Shown one piece after another: positions 1 to 11,800 of a stretch of 64,000 nt of DNA (position 1 is the stretch's first letter; the number at the start of each line of letters is the position of its first letter). Origin of the DNA: Lotus japonicus. Its lineage: Eukaryota > Streptophyta > Magnoliopsida > Fabales > Fabaceae. A program made the position numbers and the translations under genes. A model generated the notes under the pieces. It had not been told where the DNA came from and searched no databases. It saw only the letters and a program-made list of their open reading frames with translations. Location: contig NC_080044.1 in the NCBI RefSeq assembly GCF_012489685.1, positions 21,246,369 through 21,310,368 on the forward strand, written 5' to 3'.

Positions 1-760
1 TTGGGCACCAAGCCTCATGTATTAGATATCTATGATGATGATAAGTCCATAGAACTTGAGGAGGCCTTATTTAGGCAAATATGTTGGCTTTGAGAGACTA
101 TAGAGGGGCCTAGGGCCGAAACATACACCCTCTTTTGATGCTCCTCCGTTGCTAGAACCCAAGTAGCCATCAGCTAATTTGAAATATGTAGCCCGCCAAC
201 TTCTCTTCATGTTGTTATTGCTGCAGGTTCAAGCACTGGAATGGAGAAGAAACTGTTGGTTGATTCCATAGAGCTTGAGGACTTGAAGATAGGATCTCTC
301 ACCAAGGGGAGTTGACAAAAGCCAAAAGAAAAAGGTAAAAGGAAAGTTTCACTGATCACTATAAATATTCTTTTGCCTCAATTACTTTATATTGAGTAGA
401 AAGAAAGAGAATATGTGAGATTTTTAGATTCATTTCCTACTAATAACCTTTTTGGTAAGACCATGACTGAATAGCCATCACATGCTAAGTCATTAAGAGA
501 ATTTGTTTCTAATAGAGAGAGCATGACAAGATGTGAGGTTATGAGTTTGAGACAGAACTTCTATGCTAAAACTGTTAGAAAATTGCCTCTTAAGTTTAAG
601 GATCAACGGAGTTTCAAAATTCCCTTCATTATTGGCAACTATTATTTTACTAAGGTTTTGATTGACTTGGGAAAGTGATCTATCATTTGCTCTCCCAATT
701 TTTTTTTCTTTCAGCCGGCTTGATTAAGATGCTGGAGGAGAAGCTCTTGGGAGTTCCAAA
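1..760 (+). mobile_element. Degenerate Ty3/gypsy (Athila/Tat-like) pol fragments
   Basis: Two decayed pieces of a gypsy polyprotein are readable on the plus strand. Around 470-690 the frame gives LREFVSNRESM, then RKLPLKFKDQRSFKIPFIIG, then a DLG triplet, the layout of the retropepsin region of Athila/Tat elements (KLPPKLKDPGSF...DLGAS). The frame breaks right after DLG. Around 145-200 a second piece reads PPLLEPK, a stop, then PSANLKYVA, resembling the PPxLELKPLPxxLKY linker that normally follows the protease. That linker therefore lies upstream of the protease here, so the pieces are rearranged or come from two copies. No LTR is visible and no function is expected. Confidence 0.6.
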
Positions 761-902
761 TAAAGAAAATGAACCTTTGGATGAAGAGTGTATTGAGGTG
801 TCCAGATACATCAAACCCTTGACGTTAAAAAAGTGCTTAAATATGCTTACAACATATTTAAGCATGCTTTATATGTTTAACATTGTAATATTTTGAGATT
901 AA

Positions 903-2457
903 TGAAGATATCATTACTACATGTAATGATTTGTATTCAAGTACATTGCAATTGAATGATTTGAGGCGGATGAGAGAAAATATTATCATTACTACATGTA
1001 AGTTGGAAAGAATCTTTCCACCTGGTTTCTTTAATTCAATGGAGCATTTGCATATTCATCTTCCTTATGAAGCAATAGCAGGAGGTCCCATTCAATATTG
1101 ATGGATGTATCCATTCGAGAGCTAATTACTTGCATCGTTTATTGTACACATTAATTTATTAGTAATTACTGGTTAATGATATTTTGTAACTTTAGGTACT
1201 TGGGGAGGTTGAAACGAATGGTTAAAAACAGATCACGAGTAGAAGGGTCTATTTGTGAGGCATATCTATGCCAAGAGACTTCTCATTTTTGTTCATACTA
1301 CTTTGAGTCTCATGTTCAACCAACGAGAAATAGAGTTGGTCGAAATGATGATGGAGGCCAGGTCGGTCCAGTTCAACGAAATTTATCTATCTTCAATCAT
1401 CCCGGTCGATCGCATGGAACTTGTAAGAGTCGGTATTTAAATGATATGGAATTACATGCTGCCCATTTGCATATCCTACTTAATTGTGACGAAGTGAAAC
1501 CATATATAAAGTACGTAAGTTTATTTGTATTTTGATCATTCTTTTAGTCACAATGATTGAAACATTAAATAATATAATGACCATTGTTAGATTCTTTGAG
1601 CAACACTTGGTGGTAACCTTTCCAAATATCTCTCTAGCTGATATTGATGGTCTTACTGCATCTGAGTTTCCAACTTGGTTTCGATCGTATGTAAGCGTCG
1701 TGTTTTTTTAAGTTAATATTGCACAAGTTAAACCTATGTTTGTGTAATATAAACTCTAATAAGTTTATGCTTAATGATAGGTTCATGATAGAAATAACAT
1801 GGTAGTAGATCAGTTATTACACCACTTAGCACGGGGTCCTAAGAAAAAGGTGGATACTTGGCCTATTTACTTTGTCAATGGTTTTAAGTTTCATACAGAA
1901 GAGTGGTCTGTCAATAAGAAAACCATCAATTATGGAGTTTGTGTTGAGGGTGATGATGAAGAGGATGAACACTATTATTATGGTGTTCTTAAAGAGATTT
2001 TACGGCTAGAATACCCAGGTGAACCAATCAAACAATTAGTGTTATTTAACTGTGAATGGTTTGATTCTGTCATCAATCGTGGGATGAAGGTTAATAAAGA
2101 ATATGACATTGTGGAAGTTCATCGTTCTAGAAGGTATTCAAAATATGACCTTTTCATATTTGTAACAAATGCGATTCAAGTGTATTACATGTCTTACCCA
2201 AAAAACATAAACGAAAAGGTTGATTGGTGAGTTGTTACTAAAACCAAACCAATGGGTACAGCTGATGATCGGTATGCATTGGAGGTTGAATTTCAAGATA
2301 CAACAACTCATGTGGACCCGATGTCAAATGAAGAGCTAGATGGTCACTTGAGAGATGATGAAGCTTTATATGAGGATGAGGATGAGGATGAGGATGAGGA
2401 TGAGGATGAGGATGAGGATGAGAATGAATATACATTATCTTCAGATGATGATAATTA
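903..2457 (+). pseudogene. TNP2-like CACTA transposase, C-terminal half (DUF4218 and DUF4216)
   Basis: Only the C-terminal half of a TNP2-type transposase is present, spread over several exon-like pieces. From about 1000 the frame reads KLERIFPPGFFNSMEHL then HIHLPYEAIAGGP, followed by an in-frame TGA near 1100. From 1196 it continues YLGRLKRMVKNRSRVEGSI then CEAYLCQE, typical of DUF4218. Around 1590-1690 comes FFEQHLVVTFPNIS. From 1799 a 143-codon frame carries a DUF4216-type region (YFVNGFKFHTEEW, YYGVLKEILRLEYPG, VLFNCEWFDS). A TGA at 2228 separates this from an acidic tail ending at 2457. The catalytic N-terminal part is absent. In intact elements this protein binds the transposon ends in the nucleus and catalyses excision; this copy cannot. 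Confidence 0.8.
2371..2427 (+). repeat. GATGAG hexanucleotide repeat (Asp-Glu tract)
   Basis: About nine tandem GATGAG units inside the acidic tail of the TNP2-like frame, coding for alternating Glu and Asp. The antisense His-Pro frame over it is a by-product of the repeat. Confidence 0.9.
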
Positions 2458-2576
2458 GAATGTGACATTATGTTTTTCTTATGTGAGGTAACAAATTGTA
2501 CTTATTTTAATTGTAATATTATAGCTCATATAATTTTTTCTTAAATATACTAATGCTCTATCCTTTACAAATGATG

Positions 2577-4282
2577 CAGATGTATGACAAAGATCGAGGC
2601 AAATCCAAAACTCTAAGAGGAAATTCATCTAAAAAAAAAAATCAAAGCGGCTAACTCACAATGGTATTCCAACTTCAGCTTCAACACATGTTGCAACGTC
2701 ATCACATTTGACAACTCATGTCCCACCAAGTCAATCAACTTCTTCTACATATGTCTCATCAACTCAATCAACTCCTTCCACCAATGTCCCACCAACTCCT
2801 AATGTGGTACAAGATTGCACCAATGTCTCACCAACTCAATCAACTCCTTCCACCAATGTACAAGATTCCACCAATGTCTCACCATCTGAAAATGAATCAA
2901 ATGATTGCAAACCTACATTCAACCTTGATGGCGAAGGGTATGCATTATTTCGTATAAGTTATTTTGAGTACTTTTAGTATACCTTTAATTGTTTACATGT
3001 CGTGTTTTTAGGCTCTTACCTTCGCATCCTGCTGCTAATGCCATCACTGATATCTTTCGAAGTTATTATAATAAACCATGGCCAACATGGAGGAAGATAC
3101 CAGAAAATAGGAAAACTATGATGTTGGAGAGTTCATGGTATATTTCAATGTAAATTATCAAGTTTGATCTATTATCTCTATGTATGCAATTTTATCTAAC
3201 TTTACTTGTATTTATTGTAGAAGAAATACTCTGTTTGTCCACCTAATGCTATATGGGCTAGAAATAACTTTGAACTTCGAGGTCAAAAACTGATGAAAGA
3301 TAGTTTGAGTAAGGCTCATAGAGATGAGAAGAAGCCAAGGTGGCTTGGAGATCATGTATGGAATGGGCTATGTGAGCATTGGGAAACTCCGAAGTTCAAG
3401 GAGAAAAATGTCAAAGCAAAGGCAAATCAGGCATCTGATCGTGAAGGATTTGGAGGGACCCTTCACATTGGTGGCTCTATCACAACATCTCAACATAGAG
3501 ACAATTTGGTTAAGATTTTTCTCTTGTAGTGTATTCTCTTAATTTAGATATAAATGATAAATAAATGATATTGTCCTAATTTTTTGGTACTTGTTTTAGA
3601 TGAAGAAAAATGGATTCAACCCTTCTCCACTAGACTTGTTTCGCTCTACACATCAACGCAAGGATGACACATTTGTGGATAAGAAATCAGAGCATGTAGA
3701 TGTATGATATGCTAAACTCTTCTTTAATTTAGTATACATGAATTGCATTGAACTAGTCTATCAGATAAATATTTATGGATTGGTTGAGCTCTTGTGACAT
3801 CTTTTAGTGTTTTTGTCTTTGTTGCTCATACAAGGATGTGCTTGAAATTATGGTAAATGTAAGTTAGGTATTGTAAAAGAAAATTTATGGTTGATTTTAT
3901 TGTAACTAATTCTTGCTAACATGGTACATATGTACGTGAAATGGAAGATAGGACGCAAAGAGCATATGAGCAAAATCTTCCTCCGCCAAATGAGCTAGAT
4001 GTGTGGCGTGAAGTGGCTGGCATGAAAAAGAGTAGAATATATGGGTTGGGATTGGAGTTCACTGTTACAAATAAACAATATCATGGCTCATGTTCTTCAT
4101 CAACTGAATGGGTAAGAAGATCATAATTTGATCAATTGAGAAACACTATGGAGGAGACTCAAAGAATGGTAAAACAAATGATGGAAGAAAGGATGCAACA
4201 ACCACCAATGCAAACCCTAAATCAATAGGAGTTAGAAACTGAGGAGTCGGAGATTGAGGAGGATCTTGGTGGTTTTCCATGA
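2577..4282 (+). pseudogene. TNPA-like second CACTA protein (Ptta/En/Spm transposase family)
   Basis: A second, intron-broken frame follows TNP2 on the same strand, as in En/Spm and related elements where TNPA binds subterminal repeats and helps pair the ends. Visible parts: a Ser/Thr/Pro-rich stretch with a repeated STQSTPSTNV-type unit (2710-2930); the conserved core from about 3012 (HPAANAITDIFRSYYNKPW, then PTWRKIP), continuing at 3230 (CPPNAIWARNNFELRGQ) and 3330 (KPRWLGDHVWNGLCEHW); the NPSPLDLFRSTHQRKDDTFV block at 3614-3680; and a C-terminal part at 3941-4230 with ENLPPPNELDVWREVAG-like sequence and a Met/Gln-rich coiled end. In-frame stops (for example near 4125) show decay. Confidence 0.75.
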
Positions 4283-4534
4283 AAACTTTGTCAAGCTTTG
4301 TTTCTATATTTAATGTAATAGTAATCTACTAGACTAGTTTAAGTAGTTCATGGTATACTTTTTGTAACGATTCAGTGATGAATTTAGGTGGATATGTTAA
4401 GATTGTGTGTTTTGTGATGATTATGGTTATATTCATATTTTTAACACTAAAAAAATCTGTTACAAAACTGATTGTTTTTGTTAATTTTATATCTATTTCC
4501 GTCACTGAACTCATCACTAACTTTCTAAATCTGT

Positions 4535-4856
4535 CGCTATATTATAGCTGAAACCGTTGCTAACTTCCGTCGCTAAATAAGTCGCTACATTCCATCGCTA
4601 AATCGGTTGCTACAATTCCGTCGCTATATCGGTCGCTGAATTCTGTCGCTAAATCGGTCGCTAAATTCCGTCGCTAAGTCAGTCGCTAGATTCCGTCGCT
4701 ACATCGGTGGCTAAATCGGTCGCAACATTTAGCGACGAATGAAATAGCAACCAGCAAAGATCGGTCGAAAAATCGGTCGCTAACAATTTTAGCGACCGAT
4801 TTAGGTCATTTAGCGACCGATTTAATCTGTCGCTAAATGACTGTTTTCTGGTAGTG
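4535..4856 (+). repeat. CACTA subterminal repeats and right terminus
   Basis: About twenty copies in both orientations of a short motif of the type GTCGCTAAATTCC or TAGCGACCGATTTA crowd the last 320 bp. The run ends with CTGTTTTCTGGTAGTG at 4841-4856, a CACTA terminus in reverse. Such motif fields are the known binding sites for TNPA-type proteins. The three bases after the end (TAT, 4857-4859) would be the target duplication, but no partner copy was found. Confidence 0.85.
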
Positions 4857-5005
4857 TATGCATTATCAGTTATATTCCATTATAATTTTAATTAAAATAA
4901 AATCAAAATTATAATAAGGTAAAAATTAATTGGATATATGTGTAAAAAAATATATACCGATAATGTATCAACAATTTTCTCTAATGTTTTATCTTTTAAA
5001 AAATA

Positions 5006-5759
5006 GGCTTAATTGCACTTTTGGTCTATAATCTAACATGTTTATGTGAAAATGGTCATTGATCTTTAAAACGCGCGGTCAACGTCCCTTATGTTTTTGA
5101 CGTGAGAAGAATTGGTCCTTCCGTCCATCTCCGTCAGTTGACTAACGGATCTGGCTGATGTGTGTTTCATTAGTTGACGTGGCAAGCCATGTCACCTTCC
5201 ATGTAGATAAATAATCATAAAATAAATAATTTATAAAATAAATTGATTTAAAAACAAGAAATTAAGGCAAATTAACCCACAAAAAACATAATACCAAATT
5301 AACCCAAATTAACACCAATCCAATTCCTTCTTCCTCCTACCAGAAACTCCATCTTCTCCATCTTTCTTCTTCACCCCTTTTTGAATCCGTGAATTACAAG
5401 GTTCCCTCTTGGGTCAAGCCAAACCTCTAACTTCCTCTACACAATAAAAGAGAGTGATGAGTGGCTGAGGCTAGGTTGGATTACCGGCTTGCGGGTTTTT
5501 TGTTTGGGTGTTTTAATTTTCTGGATTTCTTGATGAGGATGAGGAGGTAGAAGAAGAGAGTATGATTATTTATTAATTAATCATAAAATTAAGTGATTGT
5601 CACATCAACTTTTCTGTTAGTCAATTGATGGAGATGGACGGAAGGACCAATTTAAATCATGATGAAAACATAAAAGGGACGTTGACTTCTCAATTTAAGA
5701 ATCAAAGACCACTTCCACACAAACATGTTAGACTCGGGATCAAAAGTGCAATTCAGCCT
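5006..5759. mobile_element. Mutator-type inverted-repeat element upstream of PP7
   Basis: A 754-bp segment has long terminal inverted repeats of about 150 bp. The left end starts GGCTTAATTGCACTTTTGGT. The right end, read in reverse, starts AGGCTGAATTGCACTTTTGA and stays alignable through the GGTCCTTCCGTCCATCTCC block and beyond. The flanks TAAAAAATA and TAAAAAACA match at 8 of 9 bases, which suggests a 9-bp target duplication of Mutator type, though A-rich sequence makes this soft. There is no coding capacity. The centre is AT-rich with a CT-rich patch at 5325-5375. Confidence 0.75.
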
Positions 5760-5818
5760 TAAAAAACATAATTTTTAATTTTTATTGTTGGATTGCAAAC
5801 AGAAATAAAATACTGAAG

Positions 5819-5826
5819 TATAAATA
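5819..5826 (+). promoter_or_regulatory. Putative TATA box of PP7
   Basis: TATAAATA lies 41 bp before the PP7 start codon and 60 bp beyond the right end of the inverted-repeat element. With normal plant spacing the 5' leader would be only about 15-20 nt. This rests on the motif only. Confidence 0.5.
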
Positions 5827-5866
5827 CGTGAGCAACTATTATTCTCTAACACTTTGTTCCATTACC

Positions 5867-8800
5867 ATGACACTTCATGCTGATTCAGCATCACCGGTTC
5901 CTCCACCGGATCCCGCCACCTCCAACGGCGCTGCAACGTCGGAGGAGGAAAACGCAGCACAACAGTCATCTCCTCCACCGTCATCATGTCCAATCCCGCC
6001 GGAGGAACTTCGACTTCCGATATGGTGGCCGGAAGACGGAAATCTAAGCATGGATTGGATCGAGAACCTGGTTGCGTGCTTCGATTGGTCTTCGAAGAAT
6101 CTTCCTCCCTCCGAGTTCCCTTCGATTCTTCCCGTTCAAGTTTTCGACTCTCTCATCCTCTTAGCTTCCAAGATGCTTCACAAGGAGCCCAATTGCGTCC
6201 CTGTTGACCCGTATCGACCCGAACCCGGTTCCTCCGCCGCTTCCGTCGTGGTAGTCGGGGACGTCCACGGGCAGTTCCATGATCTTCTCTTCCTCCTCCG
6301 AGACGCCGGTTATCCCTCACAGGATCGAATCTTTGTCTTCAATGGTGATTATGTTGATCGAGGGGCTTGGGGCCTCGAAACTTTCTTGCTCTTGTTGGCA
6401 TGGAAGGTAAAGTTTCAATCTTTTCTGAATGTTTTTTTTGGGGGAAAAATTAGGTTTCAATTTTGCACCCTTGAATTTTGTGGTTTTTGTTGTGGCATTA
6501 ATGTACTATGTTCAAAAGGTCAATTTTGTACAGTTTGATTTGTTGATCGTGCTGTATTCCTTTTCAGTTTTCACCTGCTGTTGAAATAGTCCTAATATTT
6601 TAGGGGGATATGAGTATTTCACTCTAATTAGATGGAATCTTGCTCTATACTTTATGCTAATTTGTCTATCTAGTGTGAATTAGCTAGGTTTGTTTAATTC
6701 TTTTCAAACAAAGATTTTAGCTCTTTTCACTAATAATTACAAAATGAATAATGTTTTGTTTACCATTCGTTTCCACCTCCGCCTCGAAGGAATAAGAGAA
6801 AAAAGAAAAAAGAGTGATATGATATGTGATGTGACAGGAAATGCAGAGAGAGATAGGAAGAAAAATGTGTGGAAAAGAGATGAGAGAGAAAGTGGAGTGT
6901 TAGTGAATCACTCAATACTGATTTTACAATGTCCTCTGTAATTTTTTGAAATGCTGTTTGCTCAAGATAGGGTTATCCTCTTACAATCATTGACAGATGA
7001 GGTAATTTTGAGTTCTATGTTATTTATAGTATTGTAATTATGTTGTATCAGGTGTTCATGCCACGTAACATATATTTGCTAAGGGGGAATCATGAATCGA
7101 AGTATTGCACGTCAGTTTATGGTTTTGAGAAAGAAGTAATGGTAAAATATGGTGATAAAGGTAAGCATGCATACCGGAAATGTTTGATGTGCTTTGAAGG
7201 TCTTCCTTTGGCTTCTATTATAGCGGGGTGTGTGTACACGGCTCATGGAGGACTTTTCCGCAGTGTAACTGTGACGCCGTCAAAGAGATTAAAAGGAAAG
7301 AAGAACCGTAAGATTAATGTAAATCATGATAGAAAAAATCTCTCTCTTGGTTCCTTGGAAGAATTGTCCAAGTGTCGAAGATCAGTTCTTGATCCTCCTT
7401 GGGAAGGCTCAAACTTGATTCCAGGTGATGTTTTGTGGTCTGATCCATCAAAAACTCCCGGTCTTGCTCCAAACAAAGAAAGAGGCATTGGCTTGTTGTG
7501 GGGTCCTGATTGTACTGAAGAATTTTTGAAAAAGTACCAACTAAAGGTAATAAACAAGTTACTGTTAAATTAGTGTTGATGTGTCTAATAGCCTTATTGC
7601 ATTATATTCAAGTCAACAAATTGGTTCTGCGAAGTTATTTATGGAATTTATATCACGGACATCTTTTTGAGAAAAGGGTTATCTAATGTGCGTTGATATT
7701 ATGACTTATGAGAGCATGTATCCTCTTGTACAAGCTTGAGGTTTTGCTTGACTTACCATGATTATTTAATTGAAGTGATTAAAATTTAATTCTTATAATT
7801 TTAATGTCTTATCTGAATGATATGAGGCTATGGTAAAATGAAAGGAAAGCTAAACCGATTGGTTGGATGTTGATAGCTACTGTTTTAGGACACTTGTAAA
7901 AAGAAGGGAGGGTTAAGCAGTATTACCAGAAAAGTAAATCATGCGCTTTTTAAATCAAGATATATTTATTTGAATGTACTTCATTTAATCTTTATTGATT
8001 CTGAATGCTATTGGAATTTGATAGATATTTACTGTTAATTGGTCCTATAAGTATCTAGACTAGACTCTTTAGTAAATGGCTTAGTTAATAGCTTTTAACT
8101 GACCTTTGGACTATGCTATAATTACTTGTCCCCCTAATTGCAAGATAGGACTTCTCTAGTCTAAGTTAACTTATAAAATACACAGAACAATGACTCTTGA
8201 GTACCTAAAATATCTAGTACTCTCAATACAAATTTAAGACTCAGATAGAAAATCTTAATGAGCACAGAGAAGACTTCTTTATTCTCCCTAAATATTTCTC
8301 TGAATCAGTGTAAAATTGAGGACACATGTTATATAACCAAGTTCTGTGTGTTTTGTTGTTGGCTTATTGCTAAGTTCAGTTCATCATGGTGGTAACTTAT
8401 CAGAGCTTTTGAAACAGTGAGACTGATAGAAAGCTACTGTATCTGTGACTGATATGTATTACACACTTTGATCTGTATCTAACACTCCAACACCGTTGAA
8501 CAGTAATTTTTAATTAAATTATTAAAAAGTTCGCCCCAGTTGTACACTTTCTTAATATATAAACCCAAATCAAATATACTGAGGTATACTTTTATATATG
8601 TTGATAATTTTGTACTTATATATTTTAGTTCTTTTGTTATTTACATATATTTGTTATTCATTTTTAGATTTTTATTGTGTCCCATGCCCGCAACTTTGCC
8701 TCACAGTTCAGAGCTTTGCTTTAATGTCTAACTAATCATGATTTAGCTTATTTATATGAACAATCAGGTGTACTTGTAACTCTGACAACTGTAATGGTTA

Positions 8801-11800
8801 ATCAACTGCAAAATGTTTAATTGCTTTGAATAGCTTGCCTACCATTTGTCCCATGGCTATGCGTCGTATTCTGCATTTATTTGTTGCTCTTTTGTATTTG
8901 TATACAATAGTTTCTTGTTTATCTTGGTAACTTTTGTCTAATGTTATTACTGATATATGGATTTTCACTTATCTTTTATCTCAGTTGATCATCAGGTCAC
9001 ATGAAGGTCCTGACGCCAGGGACAAAAGGGATGGCTTTGATGGAATGGCTGAAGGTTACACTATTGATCATATTGTGGATTCTGGAAAGCTGGTCACCGT
9101 GTTTAGTGCTCCCGATTACCCACAATTTCAGGTTTCCTAATAATTCTCTTAGCTACACATATGACTTGCACTCCAATCTTTTAAATATGTGGTAGACAGT
9201 AGACTGGTAGGACATTATTTCTGGTTGAATATTCAAATACTTGATTGGCCTAAGTTGATTTTGCTGATATCTGTAAGTCACATAATCACATAACATGCCA
9301 TTCTACATCTGAAGGATGACTTGATTTTTATGATATATATATAATTAGGATCAGTAACTTGACTGGGATTAATTAATCATGGATGGTGAGTGGTGACACA
9401 ATGCTAAGGTTGCTGAATTGTCCGTTAGTTGTTTATTCTGACAAGATCTAGTTGTGGAAACAACATATCTGCTTGTGGAATAAAACGGCACTAATGTTTG
9501 CTCCCAGACCCCACATTGGTGGGAACCTCATGCCATAGAATGATCTAATATTTCTTGAAATGCATTGTTGATATTTTCATCATATCCGTTTTTCATTTTG
9601 GTTATTATGAACCTTGTAGCTATCTGGAAAAATATATAAACAGTTGACAATATTTTAAACATTCATGTAATAAAACATTGTGTCTTGCGTTAAACCCGGT
9701 ACTAGTAATTTTGTGTTAAGAGAAAGAGTTTGACGAAAACAACAATCACAGCCATTTCCCAGTTCTCACTAGGTGGAGCGGTGGAGTCGACTACATGGAT
9801 CAGACACTGCAATAATATCTTAGGGACATAAGGAAGCTAATGGAAAATAGATTGAAACAACAAGGAATGGAACTATCTTATTAAATGATTGAGAAAAGGA
9901 GAGGGGCGTCTCCTTCCAGGATTTCCCCTTCACAAAGGATTTCACTTTTCACTCGCAAATTATCAAATGGACTGAGTGGATCCCTCTATCCTTATTTCTC
10001 CTATTTATACATGATATCCCTTCAATCTACCTTGTACGTTTTAACTAACCAACTTTTTTAACTATCCCTCTTCCTTCCATCCCAAGTCCTAACAATAAAC
10101 CACCCCTGATATTCAACCTTGTCCTCTAGGTTGGCAGTGGTCTGCTTTCAATAATCTGACTGTACAATACTTTTGTGTCGCATTCCATTGCTCATATTTT
10201 GCCAAGATACTTTGGCCCTTTTCTTTTGGATTGGGCCCCAGTGATTTCTGTGTAAAACCTGTTAAATTTGGGATCCAATCCAAGGCCTTGGTAAAATTTC
10301 CACTTGTCTTTAGAATACTGTGCTTGACTATTGAGTGCTTCCTGTCACTAAAAAATTACCCTTAGTTGGCAGATATGCAATGTCTCATCTATGCTTCTGA
10401 ACCCAAATGTCAACCTGCACAGTACCATTTCTGCACCTATGACTTACTTTTTGTCCAGAATTTGCATTGTTGTTGTACCACTGATGGTTGCTCTGCCAAT
10501 AGTGAACCGTTGACCGCCACATGTGGGCTAGAATCTAGCGGCTCTAGAGGCGGCAATTGACTGACTAGATTGGTCTAAACCTGCAACTCTCTGGCCATCT
10601 GAGGGTACTTCCACCATACTTGATCACCAGACAATTGGTGGCCTTGATCCTTACGTCCATGCCAGCAATTCGTTTCTTGCCTCCCATAATGACTTTGCCC
10701 ATAGCATACCTGCTGTGTGAACCAGTACCGTTTCTTCCTCGTCGTTCTTCACCTTGGAGCAATCTATAGTCTATACCAATGAAGTGCTATTCTGTTATGC
10801 CCATCCATTGTAGCTTGGCCAATAAAGACTCACTGGCTGCATCTTGTGAGCCACCAGCGGCTTCGGTGGTGGTAGGTGTGTGGCTGGATGTTGTATCACC
10901 ATTTACCAGCATTCTGACTGCCATTGCAAGAACCACCTCCGATGGCTTTGTTAGGAGCCCCTTTCGAACTCTTCAGTGACACATTCCAATGGGTTGGTAT
11001 ATCAGAGGTAGATAGCTTCATTGTTCTTGCCCAAGATCAATACTCATTTTCAATATTGGTGCCTCTGTGCTCTCTGTAATCCAACAGTTGCAATGAGTCG
11101 CTGCATACTTAGACTTATAACTGTCTGAATTCTTGTTGTTCCTCTCTTTCTACATTAAACATTTGGTCTCAGGTCCTGTCCTCCATGTTCATCCCATTTC
11201 CGCATCGATCAACCAAAAGGGATCTGGATCTGATCAATGCCGTCAAGTTTCAACCTGATTTCCAGCAGCTGCGAAGCCCGTCCCATACCTTCTTCAGCAT
11301 TTCCGCCAAGTCTTGCGTCACTGTTCTTGATCTCTCATTAGGTGTCACTCCTTTATCCTTGTTTTCTGATTCTTCACCCTGAGTTTCTTTCGTTGGGTTT
11401 CCTCTTGCTGGGATATCTCTGTTTTTGGGCCTGGTCAATTTCATCAGCATTTTTCCTTTGAAACATCAAGGAATCATTATTAGGTTTTGAGTCTATGACT
11501 GACCTTCCCGAATCTCTACCCACCCAATGACCTTGCAATTTTATTCTTACACAAGATGATTGTTTGCTTTGGTATGTAAATTTCATGTTAAAAGTGTTTG
11601 TATTTAGTAATATTGTCCAATGATTTATTGTAATGACATTTTAAAGAAGTTATCAAGCCACTTGAATGTTTCTTGTAATCTTTATAAAGCATAAATGCCA
11701 TGCAATTAACAATGGAGAGAAACCTTGTCTTTGCCATATGCCACTTTATCTTGCTGAGATGAATGTGAATTATCTTTCTTGGTTTGCTATAGATGGCAAA

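Larger units (their letters stand above)
900..4856 (+). mobile_element. CACTA (En/Spm-type) DNA transposon, 5' end not found
   Basis: The block holds the two protein types of plant CACTA elements in the usual order, a TNP2-like transposase remnant and then a TNPA-like (transposase_24/Ptta) remnant. It ends in a dense field of short subterminal repeats and a terminus reading CTGTTTTCTGGTAGTG at 4841-4856, the reverse complement of a CACTACCAGAAAAC end. No matching CACTA start is seen to the left. The catalytic part of TNP2 is missing and gypsy scraps precede it, so the left half was lost or replaced. Several stop codons show the element is dead. Confidence 0.8.

Noticed and set aside
2238..2468. 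Minus-strand His-Pro repeat frame
   Set aside because: Exact antisense of the GATGAG (Asp-Glu) repeat in the TNP2 tail.
5828..5866. Upstream in-frame GTG extension of PP7
   Set aside because: Plant translation should start at the ATG at 5867; the extension overlaps the expected leader, right after the TATA-like box.
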